DNA of 36,616 nucleotides from JBFHFS01 sp041583495 (GTDB taxonomy: Bacteria; Bacteroidota; Bacteroidia; Bacteroidales; Marinilabiliaceae): assembly GCA_041583495.1 (NCBI GenBank), contig JBFHFS010000051.1:1-36616 (forward strand). Reading direction: 5' to 3'. The translations under genes and the position numbers were made by a program. Position 1 is the stretch's first letter. Every line of letters starts with the position of its first letter. Of this stretch, positions 16,701 through 25,600 are shown in pieces. The notes beneath the pieces were generated by a model that saw only the letters and a program-made list of their open reading frames with translations, had not been told where the DNA came from and did not search any database.

Positions 16701-16967
16701 GGCAGGATTAATATTACCAATTAGGGCGGCCCCAATGCCGGCCTCCTTCATCGCCTCTAGGTCTTTTGTTATGCCTTCTTTCGAAATATCGTCGTTGATC
16801 CAGTACCAGTAGCACCAGAGCGTATTTTCATCGGCAGGCGTTTCAAATCCTGCTTTTATTTCCTGATATTCTGTTTCGGATAAACGCACAGACTTTTGGC
16901 ACGAAATGAGAATGAAAATGGCAGCAAAAAGACACAGTATGTTTTTTAACGAACGTAATGAATTCAT
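13701..16967 (-). CDS. GH106 family alpha-L-rhamnosidase, lipoprotein
   Basis: A 1088-residue protein with a lipoprotein signal ending IFILISCQ (Cys23). The body begins with FETPADENTLWCYWYWINDD and EGITKDLEAMKEAGIGAALI. Then comes VFNCPGWSQSGGPWVTSEMA, the characteristic N-terminal TIM-barrel block of GH106. Later landmarks include VIADSYEMGSQNWTDDYEVK (a region with active-site acids) and HLVLHLYIQQPDDSRMPGMN. A C-terminal jelly-roll follows (FLNLGNVSVMGQVKLNGKEV, then VVNLWRNRMIKDKRLP). GH106 enzymes cleave terminal alpha-L-rhamnose, for example from rhamnogalacturonans and ulvan-like glycans. It probably opens a transcription unit with the reductase, GH43 and sulfatase A. Its first 50 codons and upstream DNA are duplicated at the neighbouring Asp-box propeller gene. 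Confidence 0.94.
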   Translation of the reverse strand: MNSLRSLKNILCLFAAIFILISCQKSVRLSETEYQEIKAGFETPADENTLWCYWYWINDDISKEGITKDLEAMKEAGIGAALIGNINPAGVDGKVPMLSEEWWSHMVHAVTEGKRIGVDIGVFNCPGWSQSGGPWVTSEMAMRYLTYSETKVTGPGKINVKLAQPKKEFQDTHTLAFLAPKAEKRNLYALGAKVKSTPAIPNLKLAFDGDSTTSMSFKTQKNGVVSIEIDLKDAITARQIAISPGENPFMCNCLLYAQIEGQEKLVSQFHYDRSNFRVNVGPLVKGEFAKALDNVKSNKFKLVCKDFTSRELKAGFAEIHISEAPVLEEYVEKQLGKMFSTPLPNWDTYLWEQQKTEVAKGLMVDAQSVIDVSEFVNAKGQLNWNAPDGEWTIMRIGMTPTGTRNHPSAPQGLGYEVDKMSRQLAKFHFDNFVGELLKRIPEESKSAFKYVIADSYEMGSQNWTDDYEVKFKDKYGYDPVKYLPVLSGRIVGSVEESERFLWDLRRSVADDVAYEYVGGLREASNEYNLQTWLENYGHWGFPSEFMMYGGQSNLIGGEFWNEGSLGNIECKASSSTSHTYGKGRTSAEAFTAGQKSYLRHPAYLKKRGDWSFTEGINHLVLHLYIQQPDDSRMPGMNAWFSTEFNRHNTWFGQAHNYFDYLRRCQHLLQQGQYAADVCYFIGENAPIMTGGRTPEIPKGYSYDYINGEVILDRLSVKDGQFVLPDGMSYSVMVLPPVKTMRPEVLRKLEQLVQLGGVVLGPKPEKSPSLQDYPQCDKQIQELASTLWKGEYVEGKMTHSYGDGYVLDGQSLSEVFNFLELRKDVDLQEEKPVLWTHRRMPGMDIYFLTNQSDDEVEIHPVFRVSKDLKPQLWDAVTGEVLHLNEYEISEKGTMVPVKLKGRQSWFVVFTNADSKAVSEGYKKNFQEPELLQAISQPFTVDFINKEIGPKEPVVFDELTDWAQSSDERIKYYSGTAVYTTSFNMDKLPENGEVFLNLGNVSVMGQVKLNGKEVGGVWIAPYRLNVSGIVQQGENSLEIEVVNLWRNRMIKDKRLPKAEKYTWTVVDDIKPGEAPHPSGLLGPVTIEAIN

Positions 16968-17205
16968 GATGGATCCGGTTTTTGACTCGTTGGTTAATGA
17001 TTAATAATAACAGTAGTGATTAGTTCTATAAGATCATGCTTTCTTTCAGACCTGAAATAAACAACATTATTATCGAACCTTTTATTTGAATTATTTCAAC
17101 TTTTTTATGTTTTGTGCCATAAAGGGTTTTTAAGCTGCAAAGGGGGGAGGAATAATTTGTCGCCCTTCCTTACCCACTAATAATAGAAAAGGCCCATATC
17201 GAAAA
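16818..17205 (-). repeat. Direct repeat copy A: GH106 5' end, its upstream region and a terminator remnant
   Basis: By eye this segment is collinear with 18463-18965. Three stretches align. (1) The first 50 codons of GH106 match those of the Asp-box propeller gene without gaps: 30 of 50 residues are identical, then similarity stops abruptly. (2) About 60 bp upstream of each ATG match (catgatggat followed by related sequence), as do blocks around cctgaaa and the following ~45 bp. (3) 17145-17205 matches 18901-18965, including aggcccatatcgaaaa. Copy A keeps only the left half of the terminator hairpin found at 18948-18983. The gene-free part (16968-17268) also contains a lone ttttgtg at 17110-17116, the motif doubled upstream of SusC1. 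I saw no clear promoter. Confidence 0.75.
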
Positions 17206-17268
17206 GGTAATATTTTAAATTTGAGACAAAGTGGATGCTGACTGGTCATTCCTGGCAGCGGACGCAGC

Positions 17269-18612
17269 TTAATTTTCAACCTGGTGCCTTGTATTGTGGG
17301 CAAGGGCCTTATCAACGACCTGTCTTAAAAGTACCTCGCCGGATACCGGCTCACCGGCCTCCACATCCTCTTCAGTAAAGGCAGCCACCAGGATCTCCTT
17401 CGCCTGGTGACGCTGATAGTCATAAATAACGTAGATCTTACCGTCCCTGGCCTGGGTTGCATCAGGATAGCTAACCCCGTGTCGCTCATCTATCATCAGG
17501 CCACCCGACCAGCTTTTCCCGTCGTCGCTGGAGACAAAGGCCATCAGACGTTCACGGCGTGGGCTCTTGGTGTTGATTTCGCCATGCTTAATAAGCAGAA
17601 GCTTGCCGGATTGCAGGCGGCTGATATAGAACCGGGCTACGGTATGCTCGATGTTAGAGGGCTCCATCTCTGTCCAGGTACAGCCCTGATTATAGGAAAA
17701 ACTCTCACCTATGCCGTAATTCATCCTACTGAGCAGCCACAGCGAGCCGTCCACCCGTTCCACAACCATGTTTTCATCGCAGTTACGCCCATCGGAAATG
17801 GGCACATGGCCTCGAAATTGAAACGTTTCACCTTTATCGGTCGAATACATTGAACGGAAAGGTTTGCGTCCGCCGGCCTCTGTGTGTGTTAAAGTGCCGG
17901 TGGGCCAGACCCAGGTTCCATCAGATAAAACGGTGGGTGTGTTCATATGGCAGTAATCGGTGGCAATCAAACGAGGCGAATTCCAGTCCGGAGAAGGATC
18001 GCCGGGATTATCACAAGTAATAGCCCACAACTGGCTTCCGCGGCCTTGGTTCTCATTAATGAAAGCCCGGTAGGAACTGATATCGTCAAACTCTTCACCC
18101 ATGGTTACCTGGTCCTCCAGAGCCGTTCGGATTGGCCAAAGACTGAAGGTGAACCACATTTTGCCATCGGGATCCATCCAAAGGTTCGAGAAAGATGCGC
18201 GGAAGGGTGGATCAATGATCATAACCGGCCTGGACCAGGTTCGACCACCGTCCCCGCTGGTGGCCAGCATGATGAAGTTATCCCAACCTTCACCGTAACC
18301 ACCTGAATCCCAGCTCGCCCACAGCCGGCCGTTGGGGGCAACCGTTATACCGAACGAACAGACGAACATCCGGTTCTCCGCTGCATACTCCGGCCCGGGC
18401 TCGGTGACGATGTAGGGCATGTGCGGCCAGCGCGGTGCCGGTGGTTGCGTTGTCTGTGTTGCAAGGGTATCATCATCAGCAGGCACTTCAAATCCGGCTT
18501 TTAGATCCTGACATTTTGTATCTGAAGAAGGCCCTGACCCTTGGCACGAATTGAGAATAGAAATTGAAGCGAAAAGAAACAGTATGATTTTAAACGTCCC
18601 TAATGAATTCAT
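17269..18612 (-). CDS. BNR/Asp-box beta-propeller protein, sialidase-like lipoprotein with GH106-derived leader
   Basis: A 447-residue lipoprotein (ISILNSCQ, Cys23). Residues 1-50 are homologous to the start of the adjacent GH106. From residue 51 the sequence becomes a six-bladed propeller of the sialidase/BNR superfamily. Four Asp-boxes are visible: SGDGGRTW (119-126), STDKGETF (257-264), SYNQGCTW (306-313) and SSDDGKSW (361-368). Family-like segments include CDENMVVERVDGSLWLLSR and PDATQARDGKIYVIYDYQ. I do not see the FRIP/YRIP arginine motif of true neuraminidases, so sialic acid is not the likely substrate. Related propellers act on other acidic sugars or as lyases. The propeller part is GC-richer than its neighbours: 37 of 60 bases at 18301-18360, against 29 of 60 in a sampled GH106 line. 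This supports a separate origin. Function within the PUL is unproven. Confidence 0.85.
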   Translation of the reverse strand: MNSLGTFKIILFLFASISILNSCQGSGPSSDTKCQDLKAGFEVPADDDTLATQTTQPPAPRWPHMPYIVTEPGPEYAAENRMFVCSFGITVAPNGRLWASWDSGGYGEGWDNFIMLATSGDGGRTWSRPVMIIDPPFRASFSNLWMDPDGKMWFTFSLWPIRTALEDQVTMGEEFDDISSYRAFINENQGRGSQLWAITCDNPGDPSPDWNSPRLIATDYCHMNTPTVLSDGTWVWPTGTLTHTEAGGRKPFRSMYSTDKGETFQFRGHVPISDGRNCDENMVVERVDGSLWLLSRMNYGIGESFSYNQGCTWTEMEPSNIEHTVARFYISRLQSGKLLLIKHGEINTKSPRRERLMAFVSSDDGKSWSGGLMIDERHGVSYPDATQARDGKIYVIYDYQRHQAKEILVAAFTEEDVEAGEPVSGEVLLRQVVDKALAHNTRHQVEN

Positions 18613-18965
18613 GATGGATTCTGTTTGTGATACTTTGGGTTATAAATCAAATAGCAGCACTGATAAGTCTTTAAAAAAACCTTATTTCCCTGCTGCCTGA
18701 AAAATACGCTTATATCCGAAAACCCTTAATCGAATTAGGCGGGGTGATACTACAACAAATTGAACCCGGTATCACCGGGTTCTGAGGCTTTCATCCCTTT
18801 ACCTCGGGTTTCACCCGAGGCTATTCATTTTAATCCGGCTTTGCCGGATTTAACGGGATAAACACCAAATTGAAATGCGGGGTAAATGAAACGATAAAAA
18901 GGGGGCGAAATAATTGGTTGGTCTTCATCCACCTGTTGGCAATAGCAAAAGGCCCATATCGAAAA
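18463..18965 (-). repeat. Direct repeat copy B: propeller-gene 5' end, upstream region and intact terminator arm
   Basis: Partner of copy A at 16818-17205. It covers the leader codons of the Asp-box gene, the DNA upstream of its ATG, and sequence running into the terminator beyond the SusE-position gene. It is longer than copy A mainly because a three-hairpin palindrome cluster (18763-18850) and flanking bases sit inside it. The gene-free stretch 18613-19022 thus holds repeat copy B, the palindromes and the terminator. I found no further gene in it. Confidence 0.72.
18763..18850. repeat. Cluster of three 19-nt hairpins (8-bp stem, 3-nt loop)
   Basis: Three perfect palindromes of identical geometry but different sequence lie in a row. 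18763-18781 is aacccggt/accgggtt with loop atc. 18802-18820 is cctcgggt/acccgagg with loop ttc. 18832-18850 is aatccggc/gccggatt with loop ttt. Spacers are 20 and 11 nt. They lie between the terminator and the Asp-box propeller gene, and are absent from the homologous DNA upstream of GH106. They may be a Bacteroidetes REP-like element or an RNA-processing or stability structure for the propeller transcript. Confidence 0.8.
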
Positions 18966-18983
18966 AAATGGATATGAGCCTTT
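18948..18983 (-). terminator. Probable terminator of the SusCD operon
   Basis: A 13-bp stem, aaaggcccatatc (18948-18960) and gatatgagccttt (18971-18983), closes a 10-nt loop 39 bp past the stop of the SusE-position gene. The single mismatch becomes a G-U wobble only in minus-strand RNA, the expected direction. Short U-runs end the stem and form the loop, but there is no long U-tract. A half-copy lies at 17190-17205. Confidence 0.65.
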
Positions 18984-19022
18984 GGATCTTTACAACTTAA
19001 CCATCAATTTAAAACTACGACT

Positions 19023-20780
19023 CTAATTGTCGACAGCAATAAAATCCGTTATAGCCTCGTAATTAAAACCTTTTAAATAAGGTCTTGGATTAGGATCGAA
19101 TTGTGGCTCTGTACGAATCTCCCAGGTATCTGCGCTGAACCCTGAGAAGTTGGCAAGATCACCCCAGCTGGCTGTTGGCAAATCAGTGGTAACTCCAGGA
19201 TCTGAGAGGGTCACCACAGTCGCTGCCGTGTATAGGTTCCCTCCTCGATCCAACTCGGTTGTGCCCACCACCTGCGAATCGTAAAAAATACCGGATGCAT
19301 TCAAGGTTACGCCGGAACCATGACCAAAAATGGCCTTATTTGTGGTAAAACCTAAATTATAACAATTAAACATGTTAACGACCGCTACCGGCAGACCAAT
19401 AAAGCTACTTGTATAGACATTTTCAGGTTCATAAGTATCAACCACCGAGAAGCAGTCTGAAATCTCGCCTGTCATACTTTGCGGGCGCCCGATAAAACCA
19501 CCTGTCTGGCTGCCTACTCCTACAAACGTCCCTTCGACGAAACATTTGGTTACACCCCCTGATCCGGAGATCCATCCTACTAAAGTTCCGCCCTGGTTTC
19601 CACCCCCCGCACCGGGTGACTTGGTCATCCGTAAGTTGATTAATCCCAAATTCCGAATGGATCCGTTCACTAATTTAGCAAACATACCCGATCTGTTTTC
19701 ATCTTCGGCACCACCCACCTTCGACATATGCAACCCTGAGATGATGTGGAACTGCCCGTCAAAATTAATGGAGGTAGTGGTTGTTATTGGCCTAAAACCA
19801 AACCTTCCATCTGAATCCTCCTGATTCCATCTGGCCGTTTCAGCCGCATCAATATCGGCGGTGAGCACCCAGTCTCTGTTCAAATCATCTTCTACAGCCA
19901 CTTCACTGAGCCATCTCAGTTCGGTAATGCTTGATATTTGTCCATATACTACAGGAGCCTGAGCAGGAGAGGTGTAATTATTATTCACGAAATAGACCAG
20001 TGAATATAGATCCCTGTCAAGTGCGTCCAGATCGGCTTTCACATCGAGCGACAAATTCTCATTAAGCGTTGTCTCCATGTCAATCAGAGGCTGCTCAAGG
20101 CTGACATAAAGAGCCTTTTGGGCTTTGGAAAAATAAGGTGAGGTATTGACTTCATTTTCGAGATCGGCATATTCGGCTTTCATCTCGGCGTATTGCGCTT
20201 TTATGTCGGCCACAAACTGGTTCACCTCATCGTCGTCCAGGGCAGCCAGGCTAGCCAGGATTTCGATATCGCTTTGCAGTACCTTTAGATCATTGGAGGT
20301 TACTTCTAAGGAGGGATCCTCACTGTCAGCGAATAACCAATCGTAATAGCTTGCTAAAAGCTCGCTTTTAACATTATAGGTTTTTAAACCAAAAGCCTGA
20401 ATTCCTGCGCTGTTCTTGTTTACTGCATCAAATACCCCCTTGATGTTGGCATTCCATACAGAATCCATTTTAAACTCAACCATCTGCAGGGACTCCTCTA
20501 CCCGTTGAGCTGTGTTTGTCGGGTTTTCAAGCTTGTACTTATCTCCGCTGTAACCATCATTAAGGATCATATCCATCATCCCCAGGAGCTTTAGCCGTTT
20601 CTCTTTAAATCCGATAAGGGCCGAATTCCAACTCCCTTCGTTTATGGTTTCTATTTCGGACTCTGTGTTAGCCGCAACGCCAAAAACCATATCATCAATA
20701 TATCTTATATCTTCTTCTGAACAGTTAACCAACGCTACAACCAGGAAGGTGAACAGAGTAAGTTGTTTTATTATTTTCAT
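19023..20780 (-). CDS. SusE-position surface lipoprotein with helical N-terminal region and GLUG-like repeats
   Basis: A 585-residue lipoprotein starting MKIIKQLTLFTFLVVALVNC (Cys20). An upstream ATG at 20804 would add eight residues and touch the SusD2 stop, so 20780 is preferred. Residues ~30-270 are mostly helical with coiled-coil-like stretches (DIKAQYAEMKAEYADLENEV). About 280-580 form a beta-rich region with GLUG-like repeats, such as GMFAKLVNGSIRNLGLINLR, GGTLVGWISGSGGVTKCFVE, and TGGFIGRPQSMTGEISDCFS. It follows SusD2 with a 24-bp gap and ends the operon. By position it should be a surface glycan-binding protein helping SusC2/SusD2 capture the polysaccharide. I do not recognise a carbohydrate-binding family in it, so this is contextual inference. 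Confidence 0.82.
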   Translation of the reverse strand: MKIIKQLTLFTFLVVALVNCSEEDIRYIDDMVFGVAANTESEIETINEGSWNSALIGFKEKRLKLLGMMDMILNDGYSGDKYKLENPTNTAQRVEESLQMVEFKMDSVWNANIKGVFDAVNKNSAGIQAFGLKTYNVKSELLASYYDWLFADSEDPSLEVTSNDLKVLQSDIEILASLAALDDDEVNQFVADIKAQYAEMKAEYADLENEVNTSPYFSKAQKALYVSLEQPLIDMETTLNENLSLDVKADLDALDRDLYSLVYFVNNNYTSPAQAPVVYGQISSITELRWLSEVAVEDDLNRDWVLTADIDAAETARWNQEDSDGRFGFRPITTTTSINFDGQFHIISGLHMSKVGGAEDENRSGMFAKLVNGSIRNLGLINLRMTKSPGAGGGNQGGTLVGWISGSGGVTKCFVEGTFVGVGSQTGGFIGRPQSMTGEISDCFSVVDTYEPENVYTSSFIGLPVAVVNMFNCYNLGFTTNKAIFGHGSGVTLNASGIFYDSQVVGTTELDRGGNLYTAATVVTLSDPGVTTDLPTASWGDLANFSGFSADTWEIRTEPQFDPNPRPYLKGFNYEAITDFIAVDN

Positions 20781-20804
20781 CTCAATAGTTTTTTGAATTA
20801 ACAA

Positions 20805-22604
20805 TTATTGCCAGGCCTCGGGTTGCCCTAATCCGGTCAACTTCCTTGCCTCATTTTGAGGGATTGGCAGAACCAGGTACTTATCTGAATTAGCTGAACG
20901 GGGCACATTGATTTTCACCCGGTTGTAGGAGAATTCACCTACATCGGTACCATCGCTGCTGACAATCTGCATTCCGGTTATCACTTTATTGGTCTCCTCC
21001 AATACATCCCATCTGCGCTGATCGAAAAAGCGATGCCCTTCGAAACAAAGCTCAACACGCCGTTCGTTACGTATGCGCTCCAAAAGAAAATCTTTTGTTT
21101 TTTCAAAACCGGGAACAAGAGAAATTTTTGGTTGTCCGGCTCTTTCACGAATCATGTCGAGTGCTGTTATCGCCTCATCAAGCTTATTGAGTTCACAATT
21201 GGCCTCAGCCAGGTTTAAGTAAGCCTCAGCCAAGCGGAAGTAAATTTTATTGGAATTGGTGCCTCCGGTCGTTGATCCCCAATAAGAGGCTGAACGATAC
21301 TTTTTACTGTAATAACCGGTACAACTTCTTCGCACTTCAGCTTCCAGCTCCGAGGTGGGATTAGGGTTAAATCCGGTGCCTGATTTGCCTTCGTAGGTGT
21401 ATATCACCAAGTCGGGTTCACTTTGCGCTTGTCCTTTGTATTTTCCATAAGTACTGCTGTTAAAAACAATTGCGTATTGCAGTCTTGCATCCCTTCCAAC
21501 ATAGGGATTGCTCCCCGGGTCCTCATTGTATCCGGCAGCATAAGTTGCCGATGTATGATCGGGGTTGGTATAGGCCAATACGGGCAAAGCCCCGTCTAAC
21601 AATTCGAAACAGTCCACCAACTCCTGAGTTGGAACCGCCCCACAATTGGCGCTTTGCGTAGGCGAGCCCAGGCTGTTTAAATCCACGCCGTTTTGACTAT
21701 TCATAATCCCGGCCCCATTAACCTTGGAACGAAATATCACTTCGTCATTAAAAGCGTTTTCAGCCTGACTAAACAGCTGGTCGTAATTCGCAATGGGAAG
21801 TAAGTTATATTGGCCCGACAGCTCACTCACACACGCCTGGGCAGCACTCGCCGCACGTTGCCATTTGGACTGATCGTTACCCGGGTTGTTTAAGGTGCTC
21901 GCGTTATAGAGTAAAACCCTGGATTTAAGGGCATAGGCGACCGCCAAATTTATTTTGTCAAAATCGCTGTTATTACTCCACCTTAAAGGCAATAGCCCTT
22001 CCGATATTACCGCATCGCATTCCTCAACAATCCGGGTGGCAATTTCATCATAGCTGGGTCGCGTTAATTCATTCCAGCCATCAAAATCGGCACCGAAAGG
22101 TTCATCGACAAATGGAACCGGACCAAAATTTTTGATAAGGTCAAAGTGGTACCAGGCCCTTAAAACCTTCACCTCGGCGATCCACCTGTTGAGTTTTACT
22201 TCGGAAAGCTGCTCTTTACTCACCCTGGATTGAGGGATGTATTTTATCGCCAGGTTACATTTCCGAATCCCTTCCCAGCAGCTGTTCCAAATGGCTCCGG
22301 CAAAATAGCTGTTCGAGGGCGTTAACAAGGCATTGTGCCAATTGTAAGTAACCCCGGTTCCCGATCTGAAGGCATCATCGGTATAAGCCTCGAGCAGTTG
22401 CCCCGAAGATTGCCCTGTAAAAGAGGTGTTTAAATTGTTGTAGCTATTATCTCTAAAATTTTCAATTTGGGTTTCCTTATTCAAAAGCCTGTCAATACTT
22501 AACTTATCCGATGGTACCACATCAAGTACATCCTGGCAGGCATTAAGTGCGAAAAGCAAAAGGATTATCCCTAACGTTATCTGGAAAATATTTCTTCTTT
22601 TCAT
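20805..22604 (-). CDS. susD: SusD2, RagB/SusD-family glycan-binding lipoprotein
   Basis: A 599-residue outer-membrane lipoprotein, with signal MKRRNIFQITLGIILLLFAL then NAC (Cys23). SusD hallmarks include the N-terminal DVLDVVPSDKLSID, TPR-like helices (AEVKVLRAWYHFDLIKNFGP), RLAEAYLNLAEANCELNKLD, and the C-terminal LLERIRNERRVELCFEGHRF followed by FDQRRWD. It closes the SusC2 barrel as a lid and binds glycan at the cell surface. It lies 57 bp after SusC2 and directly before the SusE-position gene. It is a paralogue of SusD1, with which it shares the same C-terminal block. Confidence 0.97.
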   Translation of the reverse strand: MKRRNIFQITLGIILLLFALNACQDVLDVVPSDKLSIDRLLNKETQIENFRDNSYNNLNTSFTGQSSGQLLEAYTDDAFRSGTGVTYNWHNALLTPSNSYFAGAIWNSCWEGIRKCNLAIKYIPQSRVSKEQLSEVKLNRWIAEVKVLRAWYHFDLIKNFGPVPFVDEPFGADFDGWNELTRPSYDEIATRIVEECDAVISEGLLPLRWSNNSDFDKINLAVAYALKSRVLLYNASTLNNPGNDQSKWQRAASAAQACVSELSGQYNLLPIANYDQLFSQAENAFNDEVIFRSKVNGAGIMNSQNGVDLNSLGSPTQSANCGAVPTQELVDCFELLDGALPVLAYTNPDHTSATYAAGYNEDPGSNPYVGRDARLQYAIVFNSSTYGKYKGQAQSEPDLVIYTYEGKSGTGFNPNPTSELEAEVRRSCTGYYSKKYRSASYWGSTTGGTNSNKIYFRLAEAYLNLAEANCELNKLDEAITALDMIRERAGQPKISLVPGFEKTKDFLLERIRNERRVELCFEGHRFFDQRRWDVLEETNKVITGMQIVSSDGTDVGEFSYNRVKINVPRSANSDKYLVLPIPQNEARKLTGLGQPEAWQ

Positions 22605-22661
22605 GTTTTTCTTTTTTATAATTTTTTGTCCCGTTAGAATAGGTCTATTCCGCGAGACTAA

Positions 22662-25600
22662 TTAAAACTGTACACTAACACCCAAGTTAAGAGCTTTAAG
22701 AATTGGATAATTGGTGGTTGCCGCATCGGCAGACTCAGGATCAAAATCATCGTTGTCCAGGCTATCCCATACAAAAAGGTTCAGGCCGTTGGCATAGATT
22801 CGGATTGCACCCGATTTGATCTTATTGGAGATACTGGCTGGAAGGGTATAACCGAGTTCCACGTTTCTCAGACGTACAAAAGTTCCATTCTTTAACCAAT
22901 AATCACTGGTCACAAAATTTCCGGACTCTCTACCCAACCGTGGGTACTCAATGGTCTCGCCTGCCGAATATTTTTCAAATGTCCAGGCACCCTTCATGTA
23001 TTCGGTGAAATTATCCTGATTGGAAAAGATGCCGATTCCGCTTTGGTATACGTTGCGTTGGGCAGCGCCGGTGAAGAATGCTTTGAGATCGAAGCCTTTG
23101 TAATACACCTGGGCATTCAAGCCAAAATGTAATTCGGGTACTTGTCCAACCCCCAATGGGGCAATATCTTTTTCGTCAACAATACCATCCCCGGTAAGAT
23201 CCTTATACTTAATATCTCCGGGGACAGGAGTCCCACCGAAGCCAGATTGATCGTGCCAGTCATCGATTTCCTGTTGTGTATTAAACAAGCCATCGCTTTG
23301 ATATCCCCAATGGTAACTCACCGGGTATCCTTCTCTTCTGTATGGATAGGCGTAGGTTTCATCATAGGCTAATTCAGCGAGGTAGGTTATCTCGTTCTTA
23401 TTCACCGACACATTTCCGTTGACATTAATTGCAAAGTCCTCGTTAAATTCCTTGCTATAACCCAGGGTCAGTTCGAACCCCTTGTTAATAGATTCTCCAA
23501 GATTTGCAGGAGGAAGGGAGGCTCCCCCCAGGCCCATCATCCCGTCAGGAATAATAGCAATGTCGCGGATAATAATGTCTTTGTTGTCGTGATAATAAAG
23601 GTCGGCACCCACATAAAGGGAATTAAACAACTGGGCTTCAATGCCAAAGTTGTACTTGGTAGAAGTTTCCCATTTAATGTTCTCATTTCCTAGCTGATCT
23701 TCGGTCGAATTGGAGTTCCAGGTTGTAAGAAACAGATACTGATTGGTGCTTCCATAACTAAAGACGCTGTTTCCGGTCTGTCCGGCCGATGCACGGACTT
23801 TAAGCATGGTAACAGCATCCGATTCTTTGAGAAAATCCTCATTAGACACCAACCAACTTGCCGAGATTGAAGGGAAGAAACCAAATCGGTTCCCTTTCTT
23901 AAACTGTTCTGACCCCTGGTAGGCGAAATTAGCCTCTGCAAAATATCGGTCATCAAATCCATAAGCAACACGCCCGGCCAATCCCATGTAGTTTGTTTCC
24001 AGGAGAACCTGCTGTTGCTGCATATGCCTTTCGGCCATTAACATTCCTGTCAGATGATGTTTCTCTCCAAAGGTCCGATTGTAATCGAGTGATGCACGAA
24101 AGTTGTACATGTAGTAAAAAAAGATGCCTTGTCCATCACTCAGGGTGGTGTTCGAGGTTCCCGGCACTTCGGCATAACCTAAGGAATCGACCCCATTGAC
24201 ATCCTGAAAGGTAGCCACCTGAAAAGATTCATAACCCCGGCTCCGATTTTGGGTATTTCTGGAATTTACATCAAACGCTAACTGCCCTTTGGCCGATAAA
24301 CCCGGAACAAATTTATCGAGTTTTTGAGTGGCCCCGAAGGTATTATTGAGTCGCGTTTCCGTTTTATTGGAAGAACCTGTCCGGTTTAAATCCCCATATA
24401 TAGACGTTTTGGTCTGATAGGTGAGCTTCTGTAAATTAACGAGCACTTCGCCATCAGGTGTTAAATCGTTGTAGGCATTGTTAGGGGTCTGGTAAAGTTT
24501 TTGGAACAGATCCCCAGCAATGGGGGAATTGTTTTTCTCCATATACCCGCCAATATTTACCCAAAGATTCAGAGTCTTGTTCAGGGATATATCCAGATTG
24601 GTTCTGAAATTAAACCTGCTCGACTTGGTAGATGCATCGTAACTGTACAAATCGAAAGGTTCGTTTTCGAAGATTCCTTCCTGCGTGGTATAACCCACAG
24701 AGGTAAAATAACGCATCGAAGAAGATCCCCCGCGCACATTCACATTTACACGCGTTTGATTGGTAAAATCTTTGAGAAAATCATCCTGCATATTCCGTAC
24801 GGGATAAAACTCAGTCATATCTGCATTCTGATAGCGCTCCAGCTCATAAGGAGTGTAAAGTTCTCCATACCCTTCATCCCCTAAAAACCTGCGATCGTTG
24901 GTGACCCTTTGGTTATACATGGTTGCATAATCGTAGGCCGAGACAAAATCGGGCAAAAAGGTGGGTGCCTGCAAGGCGTGATCAACCGACACATTGATTT
25001 TAGATTCCCCTTCGAATCCACTCTTAGTGGTGATTAAAATAACCCCTCCAGAACCACGCATCCCGTATGGGGCCGTTGCTGCCCCATCCTTTAATACGGT
25101 AACGCTTTCTACTTCATTTAAATCGACCCCATCGGCAGAACGTTCCACCCCGTCGACCACATACATCACGCTATTTGAATTGGGAGAGTCGGAACCTCTG
25201 ACTTTTACATTAAAGGATTCGTTTCCCGGCTCGCCGTCACTTTGAATGATACTTAATCCAGGAAGCTTGCCCTGTAAAGCAATAAACAGGTTATTCGATC
25301 GACTGGCCACCAACTCCTCCCCCGAAATGGTAGCAACCGAAGAAGTTACGCTCTTTTTAGATTGTTTGCCGTAGGCAACGTTCGCCGTTTCATTTACCGG
25401 AAGAACGACAACCAGGTCCTGGTCACTTGTGATGTTTTGTTCAACAGCACCATAGTTTGGCAAATAAAAATAAAGCGTTGTCGGCAGGTCGTTGACCGAA
25501 ATCTTGAACTCTCCATCTTCGTTGGTTAACACAGAGCTTGCGATCCCATCCGATGTGACTGTCACTCCGGGTAATAACAGCCCATAAACATTGCTCACTT

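Noticed and set aside
17130..17315. A 61-codon minus-strand open frame downstream of the propeller gene
   Set aside because: It overlaps the propeller stop region and the terminator-remnant repeat, has no recognisable product and has no independent support.
17269..18612. True sialidase and a sialic acid pathway
   Set aside because: Asp-boxes support the fold, but the FRIP/YRIP motif is not visible and no nan genes lie nearby. The family contains other activities.
18763..18850. Possible CRISPR array from regularly spaced palindromes
   Set aside because: The three palindromes have different sequences, so there is no repeated unit. Spacers are too short and unequal, and no cas genes are present.
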